A stretch of 64,000 bases of DNA, taken from NCBI RefSeq assembly GCF_009915765.1, contig NZ_JAABLQ010000002.1:124001-188000 (forward strand), written 5' to 3'. The notes beneath the pieces are model-generated. The model saw only the letters and a list, made by a program, of their open reading frames with translations. It was not told where the DNA came from and ran no database searches. Within the stretch, counting starts at the first letter, position 1. Every line of letters starts with the position of its first letter. Both the position numbers and the translations under genes were made by a program. The stretch is from Pannonibacter sp. XCT-53 (GTDB lineage Bacteria > Pseudomonadota > Alphaproteobacteria > Rhizobiales > Stappiaceae). Positions 51,879-60,730 of the stretch are shown here, in pieces.

Positions 51879-52958
51879 ATGACCCTTCAGTTTTCGTCCA
51901 GGATGCCGGCGCAGGCCGGCGAGGAAATGCGGGCGATCCGCCTTCCCGGTGACCATCCCCAGGTCAAGGCCGGCAAGATCGGTGTCCTGCTTGTTAATCT
52001 CGGCACGCCCGATGCCACCTCCTACTGGCCCATGCGCCGGTACCTGCGCGAGTTCCTCTCCGACAAGCGCGTGATCGAGTGGCCGAAGATCGTCTGGTAT
52101 CCGATCCTCTACGGCATCGTGCTGATGACCCGGCCGAAGAAGTCCGGCCATGCCTATGACGAGATCTGGAACAAGGAGCTGGACGAGTCGCCGCTGCGGA
52201 CCATCACCCGCAGCCAGTCCGACAAGCTGGCCGAGCAGATGGGCAACCAGAACGGCCGTCTGGTGGTTGACTGGGCGATGCGCTACGGCCAGCCGTCGAT
52301 CCGTTCCCGGCTCGAGAACCTGAAGGCCCAGGGCTGCGACCGCATCCTCGTGTTCCCGCTCTATCCGCAGTATTCCGCCACCACCACCGCGACGGTGAAT
52401 GACGAGGTGTGCAAGGCGCTGCTCGACATGCGCTGGCAGCCGGCGATCCGCACCGTTCCGCCCTATCATGACGATCCGGTCTACATCGAGGCGCTGTCGC
52501 AGTCGGTCGAGCGGCATCTGGCCGGGCTCGATTTCGAGCCGGACGTGATCCTGACGTCGTACCACGGCATTCCGCAGTCCTACTTCAAGAAGGGCGATCC
52601 CTACCACTGCCACTGCATGAAGACGACGCGCCTGATGCGCGAGCGGCTTGGCATGGACAAGGAGAAGCTGCGCGTCACCTTCCAGTCGCGCTTCGGCCCG
52701 GAGGAGTGGCTGCAGCCCTACACCGACAAGACCGTCGAGGCCCTGGCCAAGGACGGCGTCAAGAAGATCGCGGTGATGAACCCGGGCTTCGTCGCCGACT
52801 GCCTCGAGACGCTCGAGGAAATTGCAGGCGAGGCGGGCGAGATCTTCGAGGAGGCCGGGGGCGAGCACTTCACCCACATCCCCTGCCTCAATGACAGCGA
52901 TCTCGGCATGGCCGTCATCGAGACCGTCGTCCGGCGCGAGCTGGCCGGCTGGCTCTGA
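51879..52958 (+). CDS. hemH: Ferrochelatase
   Basis: A 359-residue enzyme that inserts Fe(II) into protoporphyrin IX, the last step of haem synthesis. KIGVLLVNLGTPDATSYW is the N-terminal signature, followed by FPLYPQYSATTTA and the catalytic His in TSYHGIPQSYFKKGDPYHCHC, seen as SYHGIPQSYF. A C-terminal AVMNPGFVADCLETLEEIA completes it. GGAG stands five bases before ATG 51879; a GTG at 51813 would add 22 residues and cover the inverted repeat, so it is rejected. Confidence 0.96.
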   Translation: MTLQFSSRMPAQAGEEMRAIRLPGDHPQVKAGKIGVLLVNLGTPDATSYWPMRRYLREFLSDKRVIEWPKIVWYPILYGIVLMTRPKKSGHAYDEIWNKELDESPLRTITRSQSDKLAEQMGNQNGRLVVDWAMRYGQPSIRSRLENLKAQGCDRILVFPLYPQYSATTTATVNDEVCKALLDMRWQPAIRTVPPYHDDPVYIEALSQSVERHLAGLDFEPDVILTSYHGIPQSYFKKGDPYHCHCMKTTRLMRERLGMDKEKLRVTFQSRFGPEEWLQPYTDKTVEALAKDGVKKIAVMNPGFVADCLETLEEIAGEAGEIFEEAGGEHFTHIPCLNDSDLGMAVIETVVRRELAGWL

Positions 52959-53010
52959 GCCGACGCCCGGCCGGCCAGTCCTCTGCCCGGCCTGCCGCAG
53001 GCTGACCTTC

Positions 53011-53050
53011 ACCCCCGCCGTTCGCTGCCGAGCGGCGGGGGTTTCGTTTG
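53011..53050 (+). terminator. Rho-independent terminator after hemH
   Basis: ACCCCCGCCGTTCG and CGAGCGGCGGGGGT pair over 14 bp (one G:U) with a CTGC loop, followed by TTCGTTTG. It closes the hemH unit ahead of the SPFH gene. Confidence 0.85.
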
Positions 53051-53139
53051 TGCGGGCTGCCCGTCAATGCGTCTGGCCCTCTGCCGGGATCCGTCGCATA
53101 CTCCGGCCGCGTCCATGAGGCTGGAGTCGGGAGACCGGA

Positions 53140-54153
53140 ATGCCGCAGATCATTGGTTTTGACGTTGCCCTGATCGTTCTTTTCCTCGTCGTTGTCCTGC
53201 TGGTCTTCTCCGGCGTGAAGACCGTGCCGCAGGGGTACAATTTCACGGTCGAGCGCTTTGGCCGCTACCGCCGCACGCTGACGCCCGGCCTGAACATCAT
53301 CGTCCCCGTCGTCGACAAGATCGGCCGCAAGCTGAACATGATGGAGCAGGTGCTCGACGTTCCCTCGCAGGAGGTGATCACCCGCGACAACGCCACGGTC
53401 ACCGCCGACGGCATCACCTTCTACCAGGTGCTGGATGCCGCCCGGGCCGCCTATGAGGTGGCCGGGCTCGAGAACGCGATCCTCAACCTGACCATGACCA
53501 ACATCCGCTCGGTGATGGGGTCGATGGATCTGGACGAGCTCCTCTCCAACCGCGACGAGATCAATTCCCGGCTCCTGCGTGTCGTCGATGCGGCGGCGGA
53601 GCCCTGGGGCGTCAAGATCACCCGCATCGAGATCAAGGACATCAACCCGCCGCGCGATCTGGTCGACAGCATGGCCCGGCAGATGAAGGCCGAGCGCGAC
53701 AAGCGCGCCGCCATCCTGGAGGCCGAGGGCAAGCGCCAGTCGGAGATCCTCAAGGCCGAGGGCGAGAAGCAGGCGCTGATCCTGCAGGCCGAGGGCCGGC
53801 GTGAATCCGCCTTCCGCGATGCGGAGGCGCGGGAGCGCGAGGCCGAGGCGGAGGCCAAGGCAACGAAGCTGGTCAGCGAGGCCATCGCCTCCGGCGACGT
53901 GCAGGCAATCAACTATTTCGTGGCCACGAAATATGTCGAGGCGTTCAAGGAACTGGCCACGTCCCGCAACCAGAAGACCCTGATCCTGCCGATGGAGTCC
54001 ACCGCGCTGCTGGGCTCGCTCACCGGCATCGGCGAGATCGCCCGCGAGGCCTTCGGCAAGGCGTCGGCCGAGCGCGCCACGACCGCTCCGGCGGCCCCGG
54101 CGCGGGTGCCTTCGGTGCCCCCGTCCCCTGCCGCAACCGGCGACGAGGGCTGA
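53140..54153 (+). CDS. SPFH/Band 7 domain protein (stomatin-like)
   Basis: A 337-residue protein with an N-terminal transmembrane helix ([20 protein letters not shown]). The SPFH domain at about 25-190 has [23 protein letters not shown] coiled-coil rich in Ala/Glu repeats ([20 protein letters not shown]) follows. These proteins form flotillin-like membrane microdomains or cages. GGGAG precedes the ATG; an NfeD gene follows by 3 bp, the standard pair. Confidence 0.94.
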   Translation: MPQIIGFDVALIVLFLVVVLLVFSGVKTVPQGYNFTVERFGRYRRTLTPGLNIIVPVVDKIGRKLNMMEQVLDVPSQEVITRDNATVTADGITFYQVLDAARAAYEVAGLENAILNLTMTNIRSVMGSMDLDELLSNRDEINSRLLRVVDAAAEPWGVKITRIEIKDINPPRDLVDSMARQMKAERDKRAAILEAEGKRQSEILKAEGEKQALILQAEGRRESAFRDAEAREREAEAEAKATKLVSEAIASGDVQAINYFVATKYVEAFKELATSRNQKTLILPMESTALLGSLTGIGEIAREAFGKASAERATTAPAAPARVPSVPPSPAATGDEG

Positions 54154-54156
54154 GCC

Positions 54157-54609
54157 ATGGGGCTGTTCGAGCGCATCCTGTTCGAGCTGGGGCCCTGGAG
54201 CTGGTGGGTCCTCGGCATGGCGCTGATCGCGCTGGAGGTCGTGGTGCCGGGCACCTTCTTCCTCTGGTTCGGCATTGCCGCCTTGCTGGTGGGCGTGCTG
54301 GCGCTGATGGTGGTGCTGCCCTGGCAGGTGGCGCTCGGGCTCTTCATCTTCCTCGCGCTGCTGAACCTGATCGTCGGCCGGCGCCTGCTGCGGCGGGCCG
54401 AGGCCACCGCAGGCGACCCGCATCTGAACCAGCGCGGCAGCCGCTATGTCGGCCGCGAATTCGTGCTGGCCGAGCCGATGGTCCAGAACAGCGGCCGCCT
54501 GTCGATCGACGATACGGTCTGGCGCATCACCGGGCCGGATCTGGCGGCGGGCACGCGCGTGCGCGTCACCCGCATCGACGGCGCGCAGCTGGTGGTCGAG
54601 CCCGCCTGA
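54157..54609 (+). CDS. NfeD-like membrane protein
   Basis: A 150-residue protein with N-terminal transmembrane helices (WWVLGMALIALEVVVPGTFFLWFGIAALLVG in part) and a C-terminal OB-fold (RGSRYVGREFVLAEP and DTVWRITGPDLAAGTRVRV). NfeD proteins work with SPFH proteins, which this one follows by three bases. Confidence 0.92.
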   Translation: MGLFERILFELGPWSWWVLGMALIALEVVVPGTFFLWFGIAALLVGVLALMVVLPWQVALGLFIFLALLNLIVGRRLLRRAEATAGDPHLNQRGSRYVGREFVLAEPMVQNSGRLSIDDTVWRITGPDLAAGTRVRVTRIDGAQLVVEPA

Positions 54610-54670
54610 CGGCCCGGTCCGCGCGGCCGGGTCGCGGTCCCGCCCCGGCATCCGGCCGGGACGGCCGTCC

Positions 54671-55525
54671 TCAGGGGTTGTGGCCCAGCGGCAGCGGCGG
54701 CTCCTCGGCCATCAGCAGGATGTTGATGCGGCGGTTGGCGGCCAGGAACGGGTCGTTCGGAAACAGCGGTTCGGTGTCGGCCTTGCCGACGACCGAGAAG
54801 ATCTGGTCCTCCGGCACGCCATACTCCGTCAGGATCTTGCGCGTCGCGTTGGCGCGGTCCGCCGACAGCTCCCACTTGCTGTAGTTCGGGTCGACGGCGG
54901 CGCTGCCGGTGGTGGTGTGGCCGGTGACCTGGATCCGGTTCGGCATTTCGGCCAGCACCGGCGCGATGCGGGTCAGCAGCCGGCGGGTGGTCTCGTAGGG
55001 GAACCTGGAGCCTTCCTGGAACATGGCGCGACCGTCCTGATCGACGATCATGATGTTCAGCCCCTCTTCGGTCTCCTCGAAGATGATGTTCTGGGAAATC
55101 TCGGTGATGTCTGGCATTTCCTGCAGTGCCTGGCGCAGGGAGGCGGCGGCGGTGGCAAACTGGCGCGAGCGCTCGACATCGGCCTGCACGGTGTCGTGGG
55201 TGTTGGCCTCGGGGCCCTGCTTGCTCTTTTCCTCATGCGCTTCCGAGGCGAAGTCGGAATCCATTTCCTGCTCCACCTGGCTGACGTTCTTGAGGTAGTC
55301 GCGCACCGGCACGCCCTCGACCTCGATGATGCCGGTCCGGCGCTCGGTCTCCTTGACGCCGAAGGCATCCTTGACGGAGCCGGAGACGATCTGCAGCTTC
55401 TGCTGGTTCTGGGTCGAGAACGACAGCAGCAGCACGAAGAAGCAGAGCAGCAGGGACATGAGGTCGGCGAAGGTCACCAGCCATTCCGGTGCGCCGCCGC
55501 CGCCTTGAGGTTTCTTGCGAGCCAT
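54671..55525 (-). CDS. Flagellar motor stator protein MotB/PomB-like
   Basis: A 284-residue stator subunit. EWLVTFADLMSLLLCFFVLL holds the transmembrane helix with the ion-binding Asp21. A linker and a C-terminal OmpA/MotB peptidoglycan-binding domain (RIQVTGHTTTG, RANATRKILTEYGV and ANRRINILL) follow. TFADLMSLL with CFFVLLLSFS is closest to PomB-type proteins, which often use sodium. It lies 24 bp downstream of the PomA-like gene. Confidence 0.92.
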   Translation of the reverse strand: MARKKPQGGGGAPEWLVTFADLMSLLLCFFVLLLSFSTQNQQKLQIVSGSVKDAFGVKETERRTGIIEVEGVPVRDYLKNVSQVEQEMDSDFASEAHEEKSKQGPEANTHDTVQADVERSRQFATAAASLRQALQEMPDITEISQNIIFEETEEGLNIMIVDQDGRAMFQEGSRFPYETTRRLLTRIAPVLAEMPNRIQVTGHTTTGSAAVDPNYSKWELSADRANATRKILTEYGVPEDQIFSVVGKADTEPLFPNDPFLAANRRINILLMAEEPPLPLGHNP

Positions 55526-55549
55526 GGGTCCTGCCTCTGCCGCTTCGGA

Positions 55550-56317
55550 TCAGGCCGCGTCGGCCAGGCTCGCCCTTGCGCTTTCGGGCAGGTAGGCGAG
55601 GAGCATTTCCTTGATCAGGGCCGGGGACTTGTTTTCCCGGATCTGGCAGATCCCGTCGATGATCAGCGTCTGGTTGATCTCTTCGGTTTCCAGCTTGTCA
55701 TCGAACTTGTCGCAGAGCGGCAGACAGATGATGTTGGACACCAGCGCGCCGTAGAGCGTCGTCAGCAGCGCGACGGCCATGGCGGGACCGATGGCGGAGG
55801 GGTCGTCCATCGAGGCCAGCATCTGCACCAGACCGACCAGCGTCCCGATCATGCCGAAGGCCGGCGCGCTGTCCGCCAGCGCCTTGTAGAAGCGCTTGCC
55901 CTGGGTCAGGCGCGTCAGCGTCATGTCGCGCTCGCGTTCCATGGCGTCGCGGATGAAGTCCAGTTCGTAGCCGTCGGCGATGTATTGCGCGCCCTTGGCA
56001 AGGCTCGGATCGGACACGTCCACGTTCTCGAGGCCGAGCGGGCCGCTCTTGCGGACGATTTCCGCCAGACGCACGATCTCCTCGATCATGTCGCGCGGAT
56101 TGATGTTCTTGCTCATGAAGCCGACCTTCACGCCGGCGCCGGCGGCCGTCAGCAGACCCTTGAGCGGGAACCGGATGATCGTCGCCATGAACCCCCCACC
56201 GAACACGATGATGATGGAGGGAATGTCGATGAACTGGCCGAGCGTCCCGCCGTACAGGATCGCCCAGATCACCAGTGCAAAACTGCCGACAATGCCGATG
56301 ATTGACGCAAGATCCAT
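55550..56317 (-). CDS. Flagellar motor stator protein MotA/PomA-like
   Basis: A 255-residue four-helix protein starting MDLASIIGIVGSFALVIWAI, like PomA. FRIRFPLKG is replaced here by ATIIRFPLKG, and APAFGMIGTLVGLVQML is the MotA_ExbB signature. It couples ion flow to flagellar rotation with the MotB/PomB partner. A GTG four codons upstream (56329) is possible. No other flagellar genes are in the window. Confidence 0.92.
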   Translation of the reverse strand: MDLASIIGIVGSFALVIWAILYGGTLGQFIDIPSIIIVFGGGFMATIIRFPLKGLLTAAGAGVKVGFMSKNINPRDMIEEIVRLAEIVRKSGPLGLENVDVSDPSLAKGAQYIADGYELDFIRDAMERERDMTLTRLTQGKRFYKALADSAPAFGMIGTLVGLVQMLASMDDPSAIGPAMAVALLTTLYGALVSNIICLPLCDKFDDKLETEEINQTLIIDGICQIRENKSPALIKEMLLAYLPESARASLADAA

Positions 56318-56386
56318 CTGAACACGCACCCGGACAAAATGGCGGTCAACGCCGTTTCATGCGGTGCGAGCCTAGGTCGAATTTAG

Positions 56387-56401
56387 CTAATGATTCGCTA
56401 A
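56387..56401 (-). promoter_or_regulatory. CtrA-like site upstream of the stator operon
   Basis: On the minus strand TTAG-N7-TTAG has the spacing of the CtrA consensus TTAA-N7-TTAA with one change in each half. It lies 70-84 bp upstream of the motA start. CtrA control of motility genes is common in alphaproteobacteria, so this is a tentative candidate. Confidence 0.35.
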
Positions 56402-56479
56402 TGACCCGGCGGATTTGGCGGATTTGCAAGTCGTTTCACGGCTTGTTCACCATGATGTACGCTACGGGCCGACCGTTCT

Positions 56480-57493
56480 TCAGGCGGCGCCGATCCGCAA
56501 AAGGTCGTGCAGGTGCAGGATGCCGACCGGGCAGCCGTTCTCGACCACGAAGACCGACGTGATCGACGAGGCGTTGATGAACTCCAGTGCCGCGGCCGAC
56601 AGCATCTCGCCCGAAATCGTCTTCGGCTTGCGGGTCATGATCTCCTCGACCGCCTTGTCGAGGAAGTTGGTCGAGATGTGCCGGCGCAGGTCGCCGTCCG
56701 TGACGATGCCGACCAGCTTGCCGGCCTCGTCGATGACGCCCACCACGCCGAAGCCCTTCTGCGTCATCAGCACGATGGCGTCCCGCATGAGGGCGCCCAG
56801 CCGGATGAGCGGAATGCTCTCACCCGAATGCATGATGTCCTTGGCCAGCCGGAGGCTCGCGCCCAGCTTGCCGCCCGGATGGAACACCCGGAAATCCTGC
56901 GCCGTGAAGCCGCGTGCCTCCAGCAGCGCCACGGCCAGGGCGTCGCCGATGGCCAGCTGCATCAGCGTCGAGGAGGTCGGGGCCAGACCATGCGGGCAGG
57001 CCTCCGTCACCTTCGGCAGCATCAGCACGATGTCGGCTGCCTTGCCGAGCGCGCTGGTGTCGGAGGAGGTGATCGCCACCAGCGGCACGCGGAAGCGGCG
57101 GGTGTAGGCGATGATGCTGGCCAGCTCCGTCGTCTCGCCGGACCAGGACAGCGCCACGACCACGTCTTCCTGGGTGATCATGCCGAGGTCGCCGTGGCTT
57201 GCCTCGCTGGCGTGGACGAAGAACGCCGGCGTTCCGGTCGAGGCCAGGGAGGCGGCCATCTTGGTGCCGATATGGCCGCTCTTGCCGATGCCGGTGATGA
57301 TCACGCGGCCGCGAATGCCGCGCAACAGCGCCACCGTCCGCGCGAAGGGGGCGCCCAGCCCGTTGCCGAGGCAGGCGCGCAGCGCCACCAGTGCCGCGAT
57401 CTCCGTCTCCAGGGTGCGGTCCGCCGATGCCAGACTTGCTTCTGCATCCACGGTCGAAACGGCATCCTGTGCCGGAAGATGTGCACTTTGCAT
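56480..57493 (-). CDS. kdsD: Arabinose-5-phosphate isomerase (KdsD/KpsF)
   Basis: A 337-residue enzyme making arabinose-5-phosphate for Kdo and lipopolysaccharide synthesis. The SIS domain at about 50-190 has GRVIITGIGKSGHIGTKMAASLASTG, seen as ITGIGKSGHIGTKMA, and VVALSWSGETTEL. Two CBS domains (DAIVLMTQKGFGVVGVID and SSITSVFVVENGCPVG) fill the C-terminus. LAPTSSTLMQLAIGDALAVAL is typical of the family. Confidence 0.95.
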   Translation of the reverse strand: MQSAHLPAQDAVSTVDAEASLASADRTLETEIAALVALRACLGNGLGAPFARTVALLRGIRGRVIITGIGKSGHIGTKMAASLASTGTPAFFVHASEASHGDLGMITQEDVVVALSWSGETTELASIIAYTRRFRVPLVAITSSDTSALGKAADIVLMLPKVTEACPHGLAPTSSTLMQLAIGDALAVALLEARGFTAQDFRVFHPGGKLGASLRLAKDIMHSGESIPLIRLGALMRDAIVLMTQKGFGVVGVIDEAGKLVGIVTDGDLRRHISTNFLDKAVEEIMTRKPKTISGEMLSAAALEFINASSITSVFVVENGCPVGILHLHDLLRIGAA

Positions 57494-57690
57494 GCGTCTT
57501 GTCCCGTTGGGGCGTCTTGCCCGGGCCCCCGCCCTGGAAGGGACTCTCTAAGCCAGGCGGCGGGGCGAGGCAAGGGGAGCCACAACCGGCTAAGTGCTTA
57601 TGCGTTCCCCGCCCCGGCCCTGCGGTGGCTCGGGCAGGGGCGGCCTTCGCGTCCTCAAGTGGTTAAGAAGTGGTTCTTGGCAACGCGCTA

Positions 57691-57698
57691 TTAACCAT
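57691..57698 (+). promoter_or_regulatory. CtrA half-site-like TTAACCAT
   Basis: TTAACCAT is the strong CtrA half-site; a TTAA also occurs at 57663-57666, but the spacing between them is not the usual 7 bp. It lies 47 bp before the outer-membrane protein start, in the 250-bp region divergent from kdsD. TAAGTGCTTA (57591-57600) is a short palindrome nearby. Confidence 0.25.
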
Positions 57699-57744
57699 GT
57701 TGCCCCACCATGGCGGCAAGTTCGAGCTTTCTGTGACCCCGGTG

Positions 57745-59235
57745 ATGTTGATGGACCGCCGTCTGCCATTCCTGCTTCTGCTTGTGCTGGGCAGTGCCCT
57801 GCCTGCGGCTGCACAGCAGCTTGGCGGCTCGGGCCTGCGTGGCTCGGCGGCCCCGGAGGACAGCCTGTCGGGCCCGGCCACTCCGCCGCTGTTTCCGGCC
57901 GCCTCCGAGGAGGCCGGAACCGATCCGGTGACCACCGGCTCGGTCGGAACCACCCCGGCCGGCCGCCTCGGCGTCACGGCCGAACGCGGCTCGTCCGGGC
58001 TCGTGGCCGGCGGACGGCAGGATCGGGTCCGTCCCTTTGCCGACCGCCTCTCGGCCGTGCGCCGCGCTCCGGCCCTCGGCGGGACGGGCGGGACACTGGC
58101 CGATGACGTCTTCGATGGCGACACGTCCTATGACGCGCCGACCGGTCTGCGGGTCGGCACCTTCACCATCATCCCGCAGGTCACCGTCACGGGCGGCTGG
58201 TCAACCAATGCCGAGGGGTCGTCGAGCGGCCGGGGCAATGCGCTCTACGCCATTTCGCCCGACATCGCTGCCACGTCCAACTGGTCGCGGCACGAGCTGT
58301 CCTTGTCGCTGCGCGGCTCCTACTCCGGCTTTCCGGGCAGCCGCATCGAGAGCGAGCCCTCCATCACCGGCACCACCGCGCTGCGTCTCGACCTGACCGA
58401 CACGACCGAGATCAACACCAGCGCCGGCCTGACCTACGCGCGCGAGACCCAGTCGACCGCGGAGAACCCGTCGGGCCAGGGCGATGTCTACACGATGACC
58501 GGCTCGGCCGGCGTCACCCATGCGGCCGGTCTCATCGGCCTGACCCTGCGCGGCGACGTGGAGCGGACCGCCTACACGCGCGAGCCGGTGGGGGGCTCCA
58601 ACAACCGTGACAACACGGTGCTGTCCGCCACGGTGCGCGCTGATGCGCTGACCGGCGCGACGTTGCAGCCCTTTGTCGAGGTGACTGCCCTGCGCCGGGC
58701 CTTCGACTACACCTGCGATGCGGCCTGCGTGAAGCGCGATGCCACCGGCTACGAGCTGAAGGCGGGCACCACCGTTGCCGCCGGTCCGAAGCTGGCCGGC
58801 GAGATCGGCGCCGGCTGGCGCGTCGAGCGGATGGATGCCAAGGCGCTCGGTGACCTGTCCGGGCTCGTCGTCGACGCCTCGCTGGTCTGGTCGCCGTCGC
58901 GTCTCACCACGGTCACGGCCGGTGTCGGCACCACCTTTGCGCCGTCGTTCCTGCCGACGGCCTCCGGCTCGATCCTTTACTCGGGTGACCTGCGCCTCGC
59001 GCATTCGTTCTCGGACCGCTTCGTTGCCGAAACCGGGGTCGGATACCAGATACGCAAGTACGAGGGCACCAGCATCGAGGAGCGCACCGCCAGCGCCCTT
59101 GCCGGCGTGACCTATGCGGTCACCCGCAATGTTGCCCTGACCGGCAACTACACGTTCCGCGCCTTCGACAGCAGTCAGGCGGGCGCCGACTACAACGAAA
59201 GCCGGCTGCAGGCCGGTGTGCGTATCCGCCGGTGA
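57745..59235 (+). CDS. Outer-membrane beta-barrel protein (BBP2-like)
   Basis: A 496-residue exported protein. Signal peptide MLMDRRLPFLLLLVLGSALP, cleaved near AAAQQ. A disordered Pro/Ser/Gly-rich stretch to about residue 110 is followed by about 360 residues of alternating amphipathic strands ending NESRLQAGVRIRR with the terminal aromatic/charged barrel end. The pattern matches the BBP2/DUF2320-like barrels found near polysaccharide genes. The start is uncertain (57745, 57751, or 57670); no good ribosome-binding site is visible. No function can be assigned beyond an outer-membrane barrel. Confidence 0.75.
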   Translation: MLMDRRLPFLLLLVLGSALPAAAQQLGGSGLRGSAAPEDSLSGPATPPLFPAASEEAGTDPVTTGSVGTTPAGRLGVTAERGSSGLVAGGRQDRVRPFADRLSAVRRAPALGGTGGTLADDVFDGDTSYDAPTGLRVGTFTIIPQVTVTGGWSTNAEGSSSGRGNALYAISPDIAATSNWSRHELSLSLRGSYSGFPGSRIESEPSITGTTALRLDLTDTTEINTSAGLTYARETQSTAENPSGQGDVYTMTGSAGVTHAAGLIGLTLRGDVERTAYTREPVGGSNNRDNTVLSATVRADALTGATLQPFVEVTALRRAFDYTCDAACVKRDATGYELKAGTTVAAGPKLAGEIGAGWRVERMDAKALGDLSGLVVDASLVWSPSRLTTVTAGVGTTFAPSFLPTASGSILYSGDLRLAHSFSDRFVAETGVGYQIRKYEGTSIEERTASALAGVTYAVTRNVALTGNYTFRAFDSSQAGADYNESRLQAGVRIRR

Positions 59236-59418
59236 TCGCGTCATGATCCCGGCGCGGCAGGATTTCAGCACGGCAGCAGCGGGCCCCTTCAGGATCGGGC
59301 AACCGCGCTTCCGTGTGGTTCACAGTCCCGAGGGCCGGTCCGTCCGCACGCGGACGGGGCGTGTCGCGGATCAGGTTCGGTTTGGGTGCGGGGGCACTTC
59401 AGGCTTGAGGAGGCCTTG

Positions 59419-60669
59419 ATGACGAAGATCGGTATGACCGGAGAAGCTCAGTCCCGGCCGCGTGGCCGCTCTTTCAAGGGAGGCCTCGTCGCGGCCTTCT
59501 CGCTGGCGGCGCTGGTGTGGGCGGATGTCGCCCGCGCGGATCCCCGCTTTGATGCCTTTGTCCGCAACATGTGGCCGGAGGCGCGGGCCGCCGGCATCTC
59601 GGCCGCCACCTACAACTCCGTCTTCACCGGCATGTCGCCGGACCCGGACACCATTCGCCTGATGTCGGCCCAGTCCGAGTTCGTGAAGCCGATCTGGGAT
59701 TATCTCGGCAGCGCCGTGTCCGACACGCGCATCCAGACGGGTCAGCGGATGCTGCAGGAACACGCCGCCGTGCTGCGCGAGATCGAGGCGCGCTACGGCG
59801 TCGACCGTCATGCGGTGCTGGCCGTCTGGGGCATGGAGACCAACTACGGCGGCTTCATGGGCAAGCACAATGTCATCCGCGCGCTGGCGACGCTGGCCTA
59901 TGGCGCGCCGCGCCGGCAGGAGTTCTGGCGTTCGGAGCTGATCACGGCCCTCGCCATCCTTCAGGGCGGGCATGTGCGCAACGAGCAGATGATCGGCTCC
60001 TGGGCCGGGGCCATGGGCCACACCCAGTTCATGCCCTCCAGCTGGAAGCAGTATGCGGCCGACTACAACGGGGACGGCAAGCGTGACATCTGGACCAGCG
60101 TGCCCGACGCGCTCGCCTCCACGGCCAATTACCTCAAGGAGCATGGCTGGCAGACCGGCAAGACCTGGGGGTACGAGATCAAGCTGCCGCGCGGCTTCGA
60201 CTATTCGCTGGCCGACGACAGCACGACCAAGACGATTGCCGAGTGGGAGCGGCTTGGCATCGTCCGCGCCAACGGGCGGGACTTCCCGCGGGCCGACGAC
60301 CGCGCCGTGCTGGTGCTGCCGGCGGGCGCCGCAGGGCCGGCCTTCCTCATGCTGCGCAACTTCTTCGTCATCAAGCGCTACAACAATGCCACGTCCTATG
60401 CGCTCGCCGTCGGGCACCTGGCCGACCGCATCCGGGGCGGCAACGCCTTTGTCGGCGACTGGTCGCGCGAGCATCTGCCGCTCAACAAGCAGCAGACGAT
60501 CCAGCTGCAGACGGCCCTCAACCGCAAGGGCTTCGATGTCGGCAATCCGGACGGGCTTGCAGGACCGGCCACCCGCAAGGCCATTCGCGCCTACCAGAAG
60601 TCACGCGGGATGATCCCGGACGGCTATGCCTCGGTGATGCTGCTCGCGCGGATGCAGCAGGGCGGCTGA
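59419..60669 (+). CDS. Lytic murein transglycosylase, MltB family
   Basis: A 416-residue periplasmic enzyme that cleaves peptidoglycan. The signal region ends near ADVARADP (residue 41). The SLT_2 domain has VLAVWGMETNYGG with catalytic Glu140, then GAMGHTQFMPSSWKQYAADYNGDGKRD in part. A C-terminal peptidoglycan-binding domain (LQTALNRKGFDVGNPDGLAG) follows. GAGGAGG precedes the ATG. Confidence 0.94.
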   Translation: MTKIGMTGEAQSRPRGRSFKGGLVAAFSLAALVWADVARADPRFDAFVRNMWPEARAAGISAATYNSVFTGMSPDPDTIRLMSAQSEFVKPIWDYLGSAVSDTRIQTGQRMLQEHAAVLREIEARYGVDRHAVLAVWGMETNYGGFMGKHNVIRALATLAYGAPRRQEFWRSELITALAILQGGHVRNEQMIGSWAGAMGHTQFMPSSWKQYAADYNGDGKRDIWTSVPDALASTANYLKEHGWQTGKTWGYEIKLPRGFDYSLADDSTTKTIAEWERLGIVRANGRDFPRADDRAVLVLPAGAAGPAFLMLRNFFVIKRYNNATSYALAVGHLADRIRGGNAFVGDWSREHLPLNKQQTIQLQTALNRKGFDVGNPDGLAGPATRKAIRAYQKSRGMIPDGYASVMLLARMQQGG

Positions 60670-60730
60670 GCGCTTCCGCGCCGGTCCGCTTCGGCCTATA
60701 GTGTGCGTCGCACCGGAGGAGGCCGCTGAC

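Noticed and set aside
49461..53012. A 1183-codon open frame on the minus strand
   Set aside because: It is antisense to livF, the PaaK-like gene and hemH, all clear families. The composition is that of a shadow frame.
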